A stretch of 64,000 nt of DNA. Origin: Chloromonas sp. AAM2. Its lineage: Eukaryota; Chlorophyta; Chlorophyceae; Chlamydomonadales; Chlamydomonadaceae. Made by a program: the position numbers and the translations under genes. Shown one piece after another: positions 37,601 through 49,704 of this stretch. The DNA is taken from assembly GCA_004335635.1 (NCBI GenBank), contig QAXH01001961.1, forward strand, positions 23,882 through 87,881. The letters are read 5' to 3'. Numbering within the stretch: the first letter of the stretch is position 1; each line of letters starts with the position of its first letter. The notes below the pieces were generated by a model that ran no database searches, was not told where the DNA came from, and saw nothing but the letters and a program-made list of their open reading frames with translations.

Positions 37601-40600
37601 TCATGTCAGTGGCGGTGTCACGCCAGGCAGGGGTGAGGTGGTTAATCACCTGGGCACGCAGGTGCCTGCAGCTGGCCTGGGCGCATTGGCTGGAGGTCAG
37701 GACGCGGAAGGCAACAACTTGCCGCGAGGTGGCGGCGAGGAAGGTGGTCTGCCAGGGTATGCACCCAACTCAACAGCCAAGCTCAAGAAGCAAGCAACCG
37801 CACTCAAGGTGAGTGAAAGCAGCTTAGGGTATTTGGTTTAAAGGAACAGTCGGTCAGAAGTTGACCGTGCCTTCAGGCGAGGCTGGTTGCTCACCTTATG
37901 TGTTACTTGAGGAAGTCCATGACAAGCACTGGCGTTACCAGTGTACCGATGTGACAAGCCTTGGCTCCGCGTGCGAATGCTCGCAACATCTGTCTGAGGT
38001 CAGCTGCGTCTGCATACACTCCAACACAGTTCAGCCCATCAACACAATGACCATGCATGCTATGTCCTGTTGCTCCAGGGCAAGGTCGACAAGGTCGACC
38101 AGCGGTTCAATAAGCAGCTCAAGGACAACTGGGGCCTGGAGACACTAGTCAGTGTGGGAGAGTCATGGCTGCCAGCTATGTTGGAGCAGGTGCGCTGACT
38201 ACCTGTTGCAAAGTTTCCATGCACTGCATTCAAAGATCAAGAAATCTGTCTCAAGGTTCAGCAAGAACGGTTCATCCAAGCAGGCTCGGCGTTGCAGGGC
38301 ACCAGCGATTGTTCCACCAAAGACTGCATGCAAAGTTTCCTAGAACTCTGTCTCCAAACTCGTGCAAAAAGCTTTGGCGGTGCAAGGGACCAGAGACCGT
38401 TCCATGAACTGCATTCAAAGGCTCTCAGCTCTATCTCAAGGCTCAGCGCAAAACGCTGAACAAGCCTCATGTGTCAATCTTCTGCCGATTACAGTTGTAC
38501 ATGAGCATGTGTTCAATGACCTAGTAGACACTGCTTGGCCTCTGACATTTCCGGTTGTAGGATGCTGCGGGTGAGGCAACTGACATCCCAGTGCTCAAGC
38601 TGTTCGAGTTCCTGGTGGCGTCTATCTGCCTCTTCATGATCGAGGTGTGTATGGGCCAGCCTCCACTGTTTGACCCAATACCAACCCTCACGTGCTGGCA
38701 CGCAGAGGCGGCCCGGTGCGTCCACCTCTCATCCGGCATTCATTTGCGTACAAGTGCTCAGGTCGTTTTGCCCACGACCTTGTGTTTCATGACGTACGAA
38801 TGCCTTGTCACTGGCCTCAGGAGGACACCCCGCCGGAGGCGCGTGAGTTGGACATGTTCAAGCTGTCCTGTCCGCGTGTGGGGCGGCATGCGCACACCAA
38901 CGGGGCCAATGCCACGTGGTGGACTGTGGACGCCAGGGCGCCTGAGCCCGAGCCTGTGCTGGAGCCACAGCTGGAGAGGGCCCTGTCCATACTCACGCAG
39001 ATCGTCGGAATGAAGCTGCTGGCGGTAAGCGGGCACGTAGATAAGAGTACAAAATCGTTGGGGGCCCTGCCTAGACATCTGCCACTGTTGCTCAAGGATC
39101 AAGCACGTGTCCGCTATGAAATTAGTGATGCTCATTGTACTCAACAGTAACCCAAACATTTACTGTGCAACCTTCAGTGATGCGTAAAATGGCGCATGTT
39201 TGGAGCTGTCAACGTTTTAAATCTCTTCAAGAGCTGCTGGCCGTGTTTTGCACATATCATAACCGTATGCCATGCTCCCTCGGCCATGTGCTGCGTTACC
39301 CTCCACAGCAGCGTTGCCAGCCCTTTGGAGTTAGAAATCCATCAGCGAGGGCGTGAGCGCTGACCCGTGCGTGTTGCCTCCACAGGCGTGGAAGTCGCTC
39401 CAGCTAGGTGTTCTGACATTGTGGAACGCAAGTGCCCGCAACGGCGCCATGGAGCGGCACGTGGTGGAGAAGGGCGTGACCGTGCGCCTGCTTTCCATCA
39501 TCAACACGCCCACGTGGCCCCCCTCCCTCAGGGACATTGCAGGGGGCTGCCTGGAATTCTTCATGGAGCGCCACAGCAACCTATCCTTCATGCCGCCCAC
39601 ACCCCTGCCCGACAGCTGCCCCTGGCCATACAGCACGGGCCCGCAGCATGGCCTGGTGCCTGCACTCATGGGCTACATCACGCTCATCAACAGCAGGTGC
39701 GGCTGAATCAAAGGCGGAGTTGAGCAATTCTGAGTGAGCCGAAGAGGACCAAGTCCTGGGCAGGCTTGCGTTGTAGGATAAACCAATGATGTAAGAGGCT
39801 CATGAGAGGGCGCCTCCTTGGCTTTTGAGTGTACCTGAGTCACACACCGAGTGCGTTCATTGCCACGCAGGCTGCCTCTGCTTGAGTATCGTGGTTGCCA
39901 CGGGCTGTCGCGCATCTGCTACACGGCCCCTTACGGCGCCTCGCCCGAGTCAGGGCGCGAGTACCTGCGGGACGCCAAGGCGGGCGCCGCGCTGCTGGGT
40001 GCCCTGGACTCGCTGGTAGCGCTGCTCAAGCGGGTCAACAGGCGGTACCAGGACCTGGTGAGCGCACGCCAAGAGGAGAAATTACATGGGATTGCGTTGC
40101 AATTGTATCCCTAGATGTGTGTGTTCAGCCTAGATCCCTAGATGTGCGTTCAGCCAGCAGTGCTGAAAGTGGCCTGGCTAGGCTTGGTAGGGGTACATTG
40201 CATCGTAGTGAGGCTGCACAGAAGCAGTCCACGAGGTTGAGTGCACCAATTAGTCCAGGGCATGGCAGCAGCACTGGTCCGTATTGCACGAATTCACAAA
40301 CCATCATGGTATGCTGTTGGTACCCCATGGTCTTCAGGCGAGCCGACTGTGCGTCTGCATACAGGCAATCTTCAGTATGTCGTGTGCTGCCTGTTCTTAT
40401 GCAGTTGAGCGGCCGCCAGGTGTCCACTGGCAGGCGGCCCCGCCCCACCACGGACTCCCTGGCCCTGGCCAGGGGGGAAGTGCTAGAGGACGACTCAGCA
40501 CAGTGAGTGGCACCTGCTCCACATCTGCAAAGCACATGCTGCTGGCCCACTAAAGTAAGCTGTTGGATACTCAAGCCCGGTCTCTCCACTGGGACGGTGA

Positions 40601-43600
40601 ACTGCATCCCGTGCTGTCAGTGACCTTTGTAAACGTTACTGCGACCTGTGTGTGATCGCTGCTGGTGTAGCAGCCACCCTGCAGTGTGATGACGCAATAC
40701 CAATCGCATCACGAATTGTGTGTGTTGTTTGTGGATCAGACAGGCTATGACTTGCGCATGTCCGTCTTCTCTCTCCTCGATGCATCAAGTGATTCTGCCC
40801 TTGGCCGCAGGTACGAGCGCGACATGACCAACCTGGAGTCCCAGCAGGACATCTACTTTGTGTCCCTGGCAGCCCTTGTCAACATCAGCGTGCTCCGCTC
40901 CTCACAGCCCCTGCTGGCACGCAAGGGGCTCCATGTGCTGCTGGGAACAAGCACGATGCTTTATGGCAGAGTCACATCGGCAACGTGAGTGCAAAGGATA
41001 AGCAGGTTGTAGCACCCTGTCGGATTTGATGAAAAGGCTTTGATGCTTGTTATCCGCCAGCTAACAGAGGTTAGTTATCCGCAGCTACAAAACCGCTGTT
41101 GAACTTGGTCTGAAACCCATCAGGTTTGTTTTAAAAAGCTTCTGACGCAAGGGGCAAGGCCCATCAAGCTAACAGGGGCCGTTATCCACTGCCATAGAAC
41201 GTTGCCTGTGTGTTGCTTGTGCAGTAAACGCACATTGGAGACGGAGGCTGAGTCCAAGCTGCTTCACCTGCTGAGCTATGTGCTTCAGAACCTGGCCCAG
41301 CACCCGGCCAATCGCACCATTCTGTACAAGGCAGAACTAATGGGAACCACCAGCTTGGACAAGCTTATAGAACACGTGAGATCATGTGCTGACATGATAC
41401 ATTACGAGTTCTGCTTGCAGTTCATCTCTGAACTTCCTGTCCTCGGACACATTGTACCATTCAACAGGCATACCAGACAGCTCCAGTACAGAGGGTTGCA
41501 GTAGACCTGATGTCTTGTGAGTGCGAGGCTGCAGCCGTGATATGCAGTGCGTTGCAGGGTCTCGAGCGGCTATACCGATACGTTGCCTGTGCCGTTCTCT
41601 CGGCTGTGCAGGCAACCGAGGTGGATGATGACTTGCGATCCACCGCCAATCTCCTCCCGTCGCTCGCCAAGGTTGCGCAGATGAGCACCAAAGCCCGAAG
41701 CACAGCTTTTCCCCACTCTCCCCGTGACGCTCCTCCGCACGGCATAGACAGCCCCTCCTCGCCCGGCAGCCCGTTGCGAGGTGGCCAGTCGCAACGCTTT
41801 CCCGGTTCGCCCAAGCATGGCGACCACGGTCTGCTCCAGACTGGTATGACCCGCAACGCAGCCAACCGCAGGTCACGCATCAGCCCAAATGGAGCAATCC
41901 TCAATACCAGCGTGGACACGGCGCTGGCTGGCGCTATCCGACCCAAGGTGCGATACAACTCCGGGCGATCAGAAAAGACTGGCGCTAGGTGGCGGTGGGC
42001 GGAACGTGCAAGTAGATGGCCCTGACAGGGTTGCATGTTTTCCTTTGTGACCTTATTCATGTTTGTCGTGCAGGTCATCTTCCCTCCAATAGTGGAAAAG
42101 AAGGAGGACGTGTGGGCCGGTCGGGGAGGCGATGCAAACGCGCCCCCACTTCCAGGCTCCGGCAATGTGGCGCGCAAATTGCAAGCGGGGCAGCCGCCAC
42201 GGCGCGGCACCATGACAAACAACCCTAGCTGGGGTTCTGATGACGAGGCCTTGCCGCAGGGCCCAGTGCAGGCAGACGTGCAGGCGGTGCCTCCTGAAGA
42301 TGCGAACAATTCAACATCTCGATTCTTGAACTGGCTCGACAACACGTTTGCGGCCGAGACAGACCAGACAGGACACGCCGTGACGAAAGACGACGCCAGC
42401 AACCGGACCCATCGCAAGGTGAGGCCACACATGCGAGGCAACTTCGCGTGGCAGATCACTGATCTATCTTGCATGTGTGCTCGGGGAGGGATTTCTCCAC
42501 ACTCTGATGCCTTTGTCTTGTGACACTTGAGTGAATTGATACGCGAGGGACATGCATCATTGCCTGTGTTCGAGCAGACGTTGTGGGACGACCAAGGCGA
42601 CTGGCTGGACACGGAACTGGAGAGCAGCAAGGCACTCAGCAAGCTCCTGTGCCGGCCCCTCAACCACCTATGGAATGTGAGTAAAAACTCGCTTGTACGT
42701 CGAACAATGCGTATCACAAAAGCCTGCGGTGCTTGTTTGCTTGTCCACGTCCATGGCAAAAGCTTGTCGACTGTGCATGGCCTGCTCGGCATCTAGCTTG
42801 GTGCATGCCACGTTCTGCTTTCAGGATGCTCCAGAGGCTCGTGGGCGGCATGGCCAGCGGCGATGGGCGCCTACAGTCAGCGAGTACCGGGAGGTCCCTC
42901 CCGACACGCCCCTGCAGCGCCCCGCGCAGCGCCTGCTGAGCACCCAGCTTCCGCGACACGACGAGGGACTCATGAGCGCAGCCACACAGGTCAGGCAACA
43001 GCATGTACCGTTCACACGCACAGTGTCTGGAAGGCTAGCACATGCGTGCATCTTGCCTTGGGTGTTCGCCGTTTGTGATCAGACCTCGAATTGTGATCAG
43101 ATCTCGTCTAGCAATGTGGTGGTGGTGGAGAGAGCCGCTCGTTCCTGTGTGCTATGCAGATGATAGCCACTGGTGGGTTTGACCATGCATCGACCATGGA
43201 ACAGACGGGCGAGTTTGCCGTGCAGCGGCCGTCCACCCGGCAGCGGGAGCAAGGCCGTGTCGCGCTCACAGTGCTAAGGCCGCATCCTGAGGTGAGCGGA
43301 GCGATTCTCTGACCAGGGTCTCTGTGAAGGGCGCAGGCAGCCCAGAACCTGTCTGCTAGTATTGCCAGGACGGCGCTGTGGCTCTTAGCGTTGTAGGCGT
43401 GACCACCAGTCAACCATAGAACCAGGTGATTATCAAGATATTGAACCATATGCTTGTGCTGAGGAATGCAGCTGTGATGAATCGGGCACGCCATGTACTA
43501 TCCTCTCGATCAAGTGTCAAAGCCATCAGTGGCAATGGATGCTGACACCGATGCTTTCATTCTGTGCGCTGCCTTCCAGGTTGTGTTGGCCGCCCAAGAG

Positions 43601-46600
43601 GCCGAGGACGCGCTGCAGGAGGCCGCTGCCCAGGCTGCCAACAGCGGGCGGCAGGTGGACGTGCGCGAGCTGAGGCAGCAGGTCGAGGCGGAGCGGCTGG
43701 CCAAGGGGGGCAGGCCGGCGCAGGCAGTGCCGCTCAAGGTACGGTGACACGTGCTAGTGACTTGTGCTAGTGACTTGTGCTAGTGACTTGAGCCAAGCAG
43801 GCGAAGGTTGACGACAACGCCAAGAGTGAGGCTGAAGATCTCTTAAAGATGCAGTCAGAAATACTACACAATGCGAGGTGCAGCAGCATATCAAGGAAAG
43901 TTCTACTGCCTAATACCCTTGTAGGCAGGGAAAATCGATAACAATATCAAGAGTAAGGCTACAGTTCTGCATGGTACCATGACTCGTGAGCGCAGTTGAA
44001 AAAGGGGTAAAAGCCTGGTGGGATGCAGCCATACAGACCACACACTGAATGCATTTGCTAGTGCACCTTGCGTCTGTGAAAAATGTATGCTTGTCGTGCT
44101 GCACAGGTTGTGATGGGCCCTCAGCGGTCCCGTCAGGTCATCAGCTTTGCCGATCGCATCATCATCAACGACGATCCCAGCCGGCCCATGCTCACCATCT
44201 TCGAGCATGTGGATGGCTCAAGGGTCTGCAAGGACATGTTCCCATCATACCAGCTACCAAACGGCAAGAAGGCGTACATGTAAGCAATGCTGCGATTGGA
44301 AGCACCTGCCGGAATGCTCCCTTTTGTTGATGCACCTGTAGTCGCATGACAGCTACACGATTGTTCTGAACTTTTTGGCAGGGTGTTTATGTACCATGCA
44401 GGTCTATGTACCTGCATTATGCTTAGCACTGCATGCGTTGACTTACATGCTGGCCTATGCACCACAGGACATGATTGCTGGTTCCACGCACGTGCATGTC
44501 ATGTGCACGACTGCGCTCTGCCGTTGCTTCTCACCTCGTGGACATCTGAGCATAGTAAGCTGGCCAGGCCAACATGATGTATGCAATTTCCTTGTGCTTT
44601 CCAGGTACTACAACGGAGGCGTGCTGCTTGATGAGGTGGCTGTGGATGCGGTGGTGCCCCCGCCCCGCCCCTCCACCGTCCCGCAGGCGCTGCAGCAGAC
44701 CATGCCCCTGGCTGACGTGCTAAACCTCATTGCAAAGCCACCCGGGAGCGCACCACCCTTCATACCCTACAAGCCGGTCAGTTATAGCGACCTTGCATGG
44801 AGTCACGTGTGCACGCATGGCTTCAACCCTTACTGATAAACCCCCTTTACGCCGAAAAACATACCAAGGATGTTGGTGTGCAATTTTTGCCACCATGTAT
44901 TTAAGCCAAAGCGCGCAACCTCAAGAAACCCACTCGTCATGTGTTTGGCCTTCGTCAAATGCAATGGAGTGATTATGGGCTGTGTACGTTGCGATTGATC
45001 GTCTGCACCGTGTGTGCCTGTGCAGGTGCCCTACCTGGTGCCGCTGCCCTCGCGACACACGGTGGCCGTGAAGCGCCCCGACCTGCTGACCGCCGCCACC
45101 TTCGGCGACTTGAGGGAGGACAACCTGCAGCTGGTCATGCAGGTGGGGGGCAAGCACCGGGACCAAAGTGTGGGAAAGATAGAGTGAGGGTGTGACCGCG
45201 AGGGTGTGTTGGAGCTCAGGGTCTTGTTTGAACCAATGTGAAAGTTTTACAGACAGTTGAGTGAAGGTGTGACTGTAAGGGCTGTTGGAGCTCGTGTTGT
45301 GGTCTGCCGGGTACTAGACCCACGCTTGCAAGTACGAGCTTGTCTTTTTTGCAGTCCGCTCTAGTACTGACCAGTGGAGGCGACTGCGATTTGAACGAAG
45401 CCTCAGTGGCACAATGACTTTGATCTGGTTTGCTGCTTTGGCCTAATGTTTTCAGGCTAGGAAGATCATCAAGACCCAGACCCAGACACGTGTAGAGGCT
45501 GTGGAGGTCAAGGCGGTCGAGGCACGTGAGCCCTGGACACTGCCCAGCTCCATATTCAAGCCACGCGCCAAGGAGGCAGACGTGCGCGGGTTCTTTGACA
45601 CGGAGGCGGTGAGTGAAGGGTTGGGTTGCTGGGACTGCTGGCAGAAGAGCTGGGATTTATTGTTATCAAATGAAGTGCGCATCCCCTTAAGATGTAGTAA
45701 TGTTGGCAGAGAGCTGGGTTTGAGATAGGATGCACATCACCAAAACGCGCTCTTGTCGTACGGCCTTGTGCAGAGCGTTGGCAAGATGTTTGAGCGCGAC
45801 TGGGCGCGGGCGTGCGGCAAGGAGAAGTTCACGAGCATGATGGCACGCGAGCACAAGGGCAACAGCAAGGCGGACGGGAAGGACGACAGGGCCATGCTGC
45901 AGGAGGTGCACGACGTGCTGCTGGAGGTGAGAGATAGGGAGGAAGGGCGGGGGAAGGGAAGGGACTGTTTGAGGCAAGAGCGCCAACAACGTGTTATTTG
46001 TCACGGGTCATTCTCAGCAGATGTATACAACCATCAATGAAAGCAAGAGCGCCAAAATCAGTTCATATGCTGCAACTCTAACGGGCAGATCGGACAGCAT
46101 CATCACACCACTGGTACCTGGCCGCTCATGCCGCGGTCGCGACGACAGCACTGGCTTCATATTTGTGATTAACTCGTACGTGCGAGTCAAACAGCATCAT
46201 TTTATTCTATCGTGCCCGCTCGTGCTGCGCTTGAGCAGACGTCACTGGCTACATTCTTTGAGTGTCCTCATGATGCTGCGTGCTTGCAGACGTACCAGCT
46301 CTGGTACTCGGCATTCCTGTACTACGCCGCCTCCGGCTCAAACGACCCCTACCACATGCCACTCAACGCCTACACGTCATTCCTGGTGGGTGCACAGAGC
46401 AGCTGACTGGTGCACGTCGCACGCTACTTGTATCGCACGAAAACCGTTTAGCCCTGCGGGGCTCTACCTTACCCTATCTTACCCTATCTCACCACACCAC
46501 ATCTTACCCTTTCAGTGCTTCCGCTTATGGCTGTAACATAACAAGAGTAACATTGCCTCGCCTTCCTTGTCCTGCAGGATGAATGCCAGATCGCGGACGG

Positions 46601-49600
46601 CGAGTCTCAGTTCATCAAGCGTTCGGACTGCGACACCATTTTCATCGTGTGCAACTTCCAGCCTGACAAGAAGAGTGTCGAGGCAGCGGTGAACCTGGAG
46701 ACAGCGATGATGCGGTACGAGTTCCTCGAGTCGATCGTGCGTGCAGCCATTGCCAAGTATGGGCGTGGACAAGCGACCGAGGACGTAGCGGAGGCAGTTC
46801 GGTTTTTGCTTGAGAAGAACATCGCAGCAAGCCTGCCTCCAGGTGAGCACCCGTGGCCTGCATGTGGCTGTTGACGGGCATGAACATGGGAAGCTCAGCA
46901 AGGGGACACCAGATCAAGTCTTAGTAACGGGAGCAAGTCTGAGTAAGTTGTTGGTGTGTATGGGCGTGGGTAGTCAGGCAATTCCGGTACCGAACTTCGT
47001 TGGTGGCCTTGCTGCTTGCCAGGTGCTAGTCATGTGCCCAATGACTTCCGTACCGAGCGGCTGTACACCGAGGAAGTGGATCTGCTGCTCAAGAGGCACC
47101 AGGTGCGCTCCTTGAGGCGCTGCAACCCTGCTAAAAGCTTGTCCGGAGGGCAGAGTCAATTCTTACTGTAGACGTCGTTATTGCCAGTGCACAAGTGACT
47201 GAACAGGCCATGAGGCTCATTTCATGCATGGCGGCAAACATCACTTCAGCATACCGGTCTAGCACACCGCAGTCCAGTTGATGAACAGATCAAGAGATCG
47301 TGCTGATGTACGGCTTGATACTGGCAGCTGATTCGCAGGTCCTCACTCACAGACCTACACGTGCTGTGCATGACTCAGCGAATCCCTGGGTGCTCACTTG
47401 CCCATCAAGGCCGGCTGTACATGCCTGCGTCTCCTGCGCTCAGGTCATGCTCAAGGCCATCTACAGCCGCTACCGGCTCAAGCCGCCGGGGGGCGGTCTG
47501 CGTGCCAAGATGCTGCGGCTGGAAGGCTGGCTGCAGATGTGCACCGATGCACACCTCGTGGACTCACAGTTCACACTACAGGTCAGAGCAAAAAAAATGT
47601 TTGCCAGTTCTGGGACAATTCCTGCGTTTGATACTAGAACGACCTGTGGAACCCATACTTTACAATACCAAGTTTCGTGCACAACTCCAACTGAGCTTGC
47701 AACCAAATCAACTGAATGTCATCGCACATCCCCAACCTCAAGCGCGGTGTCATACATTTACACACTGTGCAACCTAGAAGGTCAGTTTACCCTTCAGAAA
47801 TGGCGCATTGCTATTCAGCACGCACATTCACAATCGCCCAATCAAGGTACCAGAAAATCCTCGCACATCCCAACTCGCAGCAACACCTGCCTGCGCTGCT
47901 GCGGTGTTGCTGAGAGGCTGAGGACACCAGGGGAGCTGTGCTGCTTGATGAAGCGTGCAAGGGTCTGTGTGCCAGTGGCACCATGGCGGGGCCTTTTGCA
48001 TGCCATGGAAATGTGCACACACGCGCGATCACCCACACAGCTGCTCCGCAGCAGATTAGTCCTCTAAAAGCCAGGCCAACCTGCGAATGCGCGAAACGAA
48101 TGAAATTTCGAGGGACGCACACTGCGGAGGTAGCGGAGATCTCGGTTGCGGGCCGGAGCGAAACCTACTCACTTGCAATCGCGAATCGAATGCAGGCTAG
48201 CCCCGGACTACTTTGCCCTCGTTTCGTGACTTGGCCTATGCTTCAGCTAAAACCTGGAATCTCACTTTTGAAATGGGTGGCGGCGACGCACAGTTCCCGT
48301 GACAACCACGCACAGCAGATTGCATCCCAAGGCTGACACTTGCTCCACACAACGGGCACTTACAACACCGGTTCCAGTGGTACTCCCAGGAATTGTCCCA
48401 GAACTGGCAAACATTTTATATACATATGCAGGCACTGATGTGTGTTGCAAGCGTCAAACACTGCCTAGACATCCACGCCTTGTGCACATGCTACGAACAG
48501 TGGCCCTTATTAGCACACCAATGACTGCTCATCACGCTCCTGACCATGTACAAGGCAAGGCCGATCAGCCCGATCTCCACCGGAACATTCGATTGTGTGC
48601 CAATCCATCTCGACGTTGTCAATTACTTGCAGGACGCCACCTTGGCGTTCCTCTGGAGCCGCATGTACGTGTTGGACGAGATCAAGGACTACCAGCGCTA
48701 CAGCTCACTCACGTTCATCGACTTTCTAGAGGGCCTGGGGCGCATTGCGGACATGAAGAACTTCCCCCTGGACAGCGACCTGGATGCAGCAGGTGGGAAG
48801 CAATCATGATTCGATTGTGCTGTGACAGCCCAGGGACTATCCCGGTTGTTTGTCTGCAGTCAGGTGTGAGTCGGACAGGAAACAGGCTCTTTGGCCTTTT
48901 CAGTGCCCACATCCAATTTCGACCCACCATGCTGGTTGTGTTGCTTGAGGCAGTTGCTGTGCTCCTGTGTGTGTCAATTGCGTTCAACCGTTGCCAAGTG
49001 CCTGCGTTTGACCGTGCGCCATTACCCCAAGCCGCGCCTTGCATGGTGGTGACGCACATGCCGTTGTTGGTGGGTGGTTCAGGTTACCACAACATCATGG
49101 AGTGGGCCCAGGACAAGGAACACCTGGAAGGCAACCAGGGGCAGGACAACGGCGACTCAGCGAGCCCCGATCTGTTCAGAGTGCGAGACTCCTCTGGCTT
49201 CGGCACGGTCAAGAACCGGCCGCTGTACGTCAAGCTGGAGATGCTTATCGATCTGCTGTTCAGGTAAGCTGTCTTATTTGACTCATTATTAATCATCATC
49301 ATCACATGGCTTATCATGCTTCAACCCACGGTTCACACTCATGCTCACAGTGATGCTTGGGTTGCCTAGCCAAGAGACTGCAAGGGATTCAGAGCACCAC
49401 ACCGCTGCTTTGGTTGTGTAGCCAGAGACTGTCGCCATATTGTGGCCTCGTGGGTACCTGCCAGACGTTGGATTTCAGATGGCGTAGGCTGACAGACTGC
49501 TTCAGCCCCAGCGGGGTGTCAGCAACTTGCCTGGAGAACCTGCTGAGAAGTGCCGCCAGCGGAAGTTCCTGTGCCTCACTTGATGCATTGTGTGCTTGTG

Positions 49601-49704
49601 CCTGCAGGCGGCTGTACTCTGACCCGTCCAACCCTGACCTGCCCTTCAACTATGACGGGCTGCTCAAACTCATCAAGAAGTTGGACAAGGACCTTGGACC
49701 CTAG
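31602..49704 (+). CDS. Giant armadillo-like helical-repeat protein (41 exons, ~2424 aa)
   Basis: Exons: 31602-31649, 31739-32027, 32096-32274, 32572-32673, 32902-33068, 33244-33625, 33766-33886, 34262-34359, 34588-34683, 35191-35301, 35490-35684, 35894-36112, 36432-36596, 36852-36998, 37194-37808, 38079-38189, 38561-38644, 38821-39024, 39386-39696, 39871-40057, 40405-40502, 40811-40984, 41225-41375, 41612-41947, 42074-42418, 42578-42676, 42825-42989, 43160-43291, 43580-43738, 44107-44279, 44605-44776, 45026-45142, 45456-45608, 45774-45926, 46290-46385, 46578-46842, 47023-47102, 47444-47581, 48633-48792, 49083-49263, 49608-49704. Every junction keeps the frame. Residues ~230-770 and ~980-1420 are Leu/Ala-rich helices of armadillo type, split by an acidic linker; a Ser/Pro-rich part follows, then a folded-looking C-terminal region. 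No catalytic motif was seen. I do not recognise the family. A scaffold role, perhaps ciliary given CFAP52 nearby, is only a guess. The first two exons are least certain. Confidence 0.82.
33626..33653 (+). repeat. G-rich tract at the intron 6 donor of the giant gene
   Basis: The donor GTG is followed at once by a run of about ten G, then AGGAGGGGGG. Such a tract could form a G-quadruplex in the pre-mRNA beside the 5' splice site; that is inference. Confidence 0.6.
34959..35044 (+). repeat. 22-bp tandem repeat (x4) in intron 9 of the giant gene
   Basis: The unit tgccctcatcatatgttgac plus TA occurs four times head to tail, with one or two substitutions per copy. It is a minisatellite. It lies 146 bp or more upstream of the exon 10 acceptor. 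Confidence 0.92.
37194..37808 (+). other. Exon 15 of the giant gene: acidic, disordered linker
   Basis: This 615-bp exon encodes 205 residues. It opens with a charged helix (IEDQKEAERAHKARREQRL) and continues as Glu/Ser/Gly/Pro-rich sequence without hydrophobic periodicity, ending in Lys-rich KLKKQATALK. It separates two helical-repeat regions and is much larger than the neighbouring exons, which are mostly 80-220 bp. Confidence 0.75.
38209..38465 (+). repeat. Degenerate 85-100-bp minisatellite in intron 16 of the giant gene
   Basis: Three related units begin near 38223, 38323 and 38408, each with ACTGCATTCAAAG (or ACTGCATGCAAAG) followed by a segment like TCTGTCTCAAGGTTCAGC. Two of them share GCGTTGCAGGGCACCAGCGA or GCGGTGCAAGGGACCAGAGA. 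The units have diverged to roughly 70%. Confidence 0.65.
43751..43789 (+). repeat. 13-bp tandem repeat (x3) just inside intron 29 of the giant gene
   Basis: gtgctagtgactt is repeated three times without error, starting 12 bp after the exon 29 donor. Confidence 0.95.
46290..49704 (+). other. C-terminal conserved-looking region of the giant protein (exons 35-41)
   Basis: These seven exons encode about the last 340 residues. The sequence lacks low complexity and alternates aromatic/hydrophobic helices with short turns: YQLWYSAFLYYAASGS, FIKRSDCDTIFIVCNF, MMRYEFLESIVRAAIAKYGR, FLWSRMYVLDEIKDYQRYS, FIDFLEGLGRIADM and YVKLEMLIDLLFRRLY. The spacing recalls helix-loop-helix (EF-hand-like) units, but no canonical calcium loop is present. 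It looks like the part of the protein under strongest constraint; that is an impression from the sequence, not a measurement. Confidence 0.55.
47589..48420. mobile_element. 832-bp element with terminal inverted repeats in intron 38 of the giant gene
   Basis: The left end (A-run, ATGTTTGCCAGTTCTGGGAC) begins 8 bases after the exon 38 donor. The right end is the inverted form (GTCCCAGAACTGGCAAACAT, then TTTTATATA). The ends match those of the 384-bp element at 27635-28018, sharing about 48 bp including ACACCGGTT on the right side. A perfect 10-bp hairpin (CAGCAACACC...GGTGTTGCTG) sits at about 47879-47913. No transposase-like frame is present, so it would be non-autonomous. It accounts for most of the 1051-bp intron. 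Target-site duplications are not obvious. Confidence 0.6.

Noticed and set aside
41461..42792. Long open frame (443 codons) on the minus strand
   Set aside because: It lies antisense to exons 24-26 of the giant gene and their introns, where plus-strand splice sites and phases all agree. The translation is Arg/Ser/Pro-rich without motifs, as expected of an antisense frame in GC-rich coding DNA.
47300..48067. Open frame of 255 codons on the plus strand
   Set aside because: It reads exon 38 in the wrong frame and then straight through the transposon-like element.
48299..49267. Open frame of 322 codons on the plus strand
   Set aside because: It runs through intron 38, exon 39 and exon 40 of the giant gene in a different frame from the conserved-looking exons, and begins inside the repeat element.
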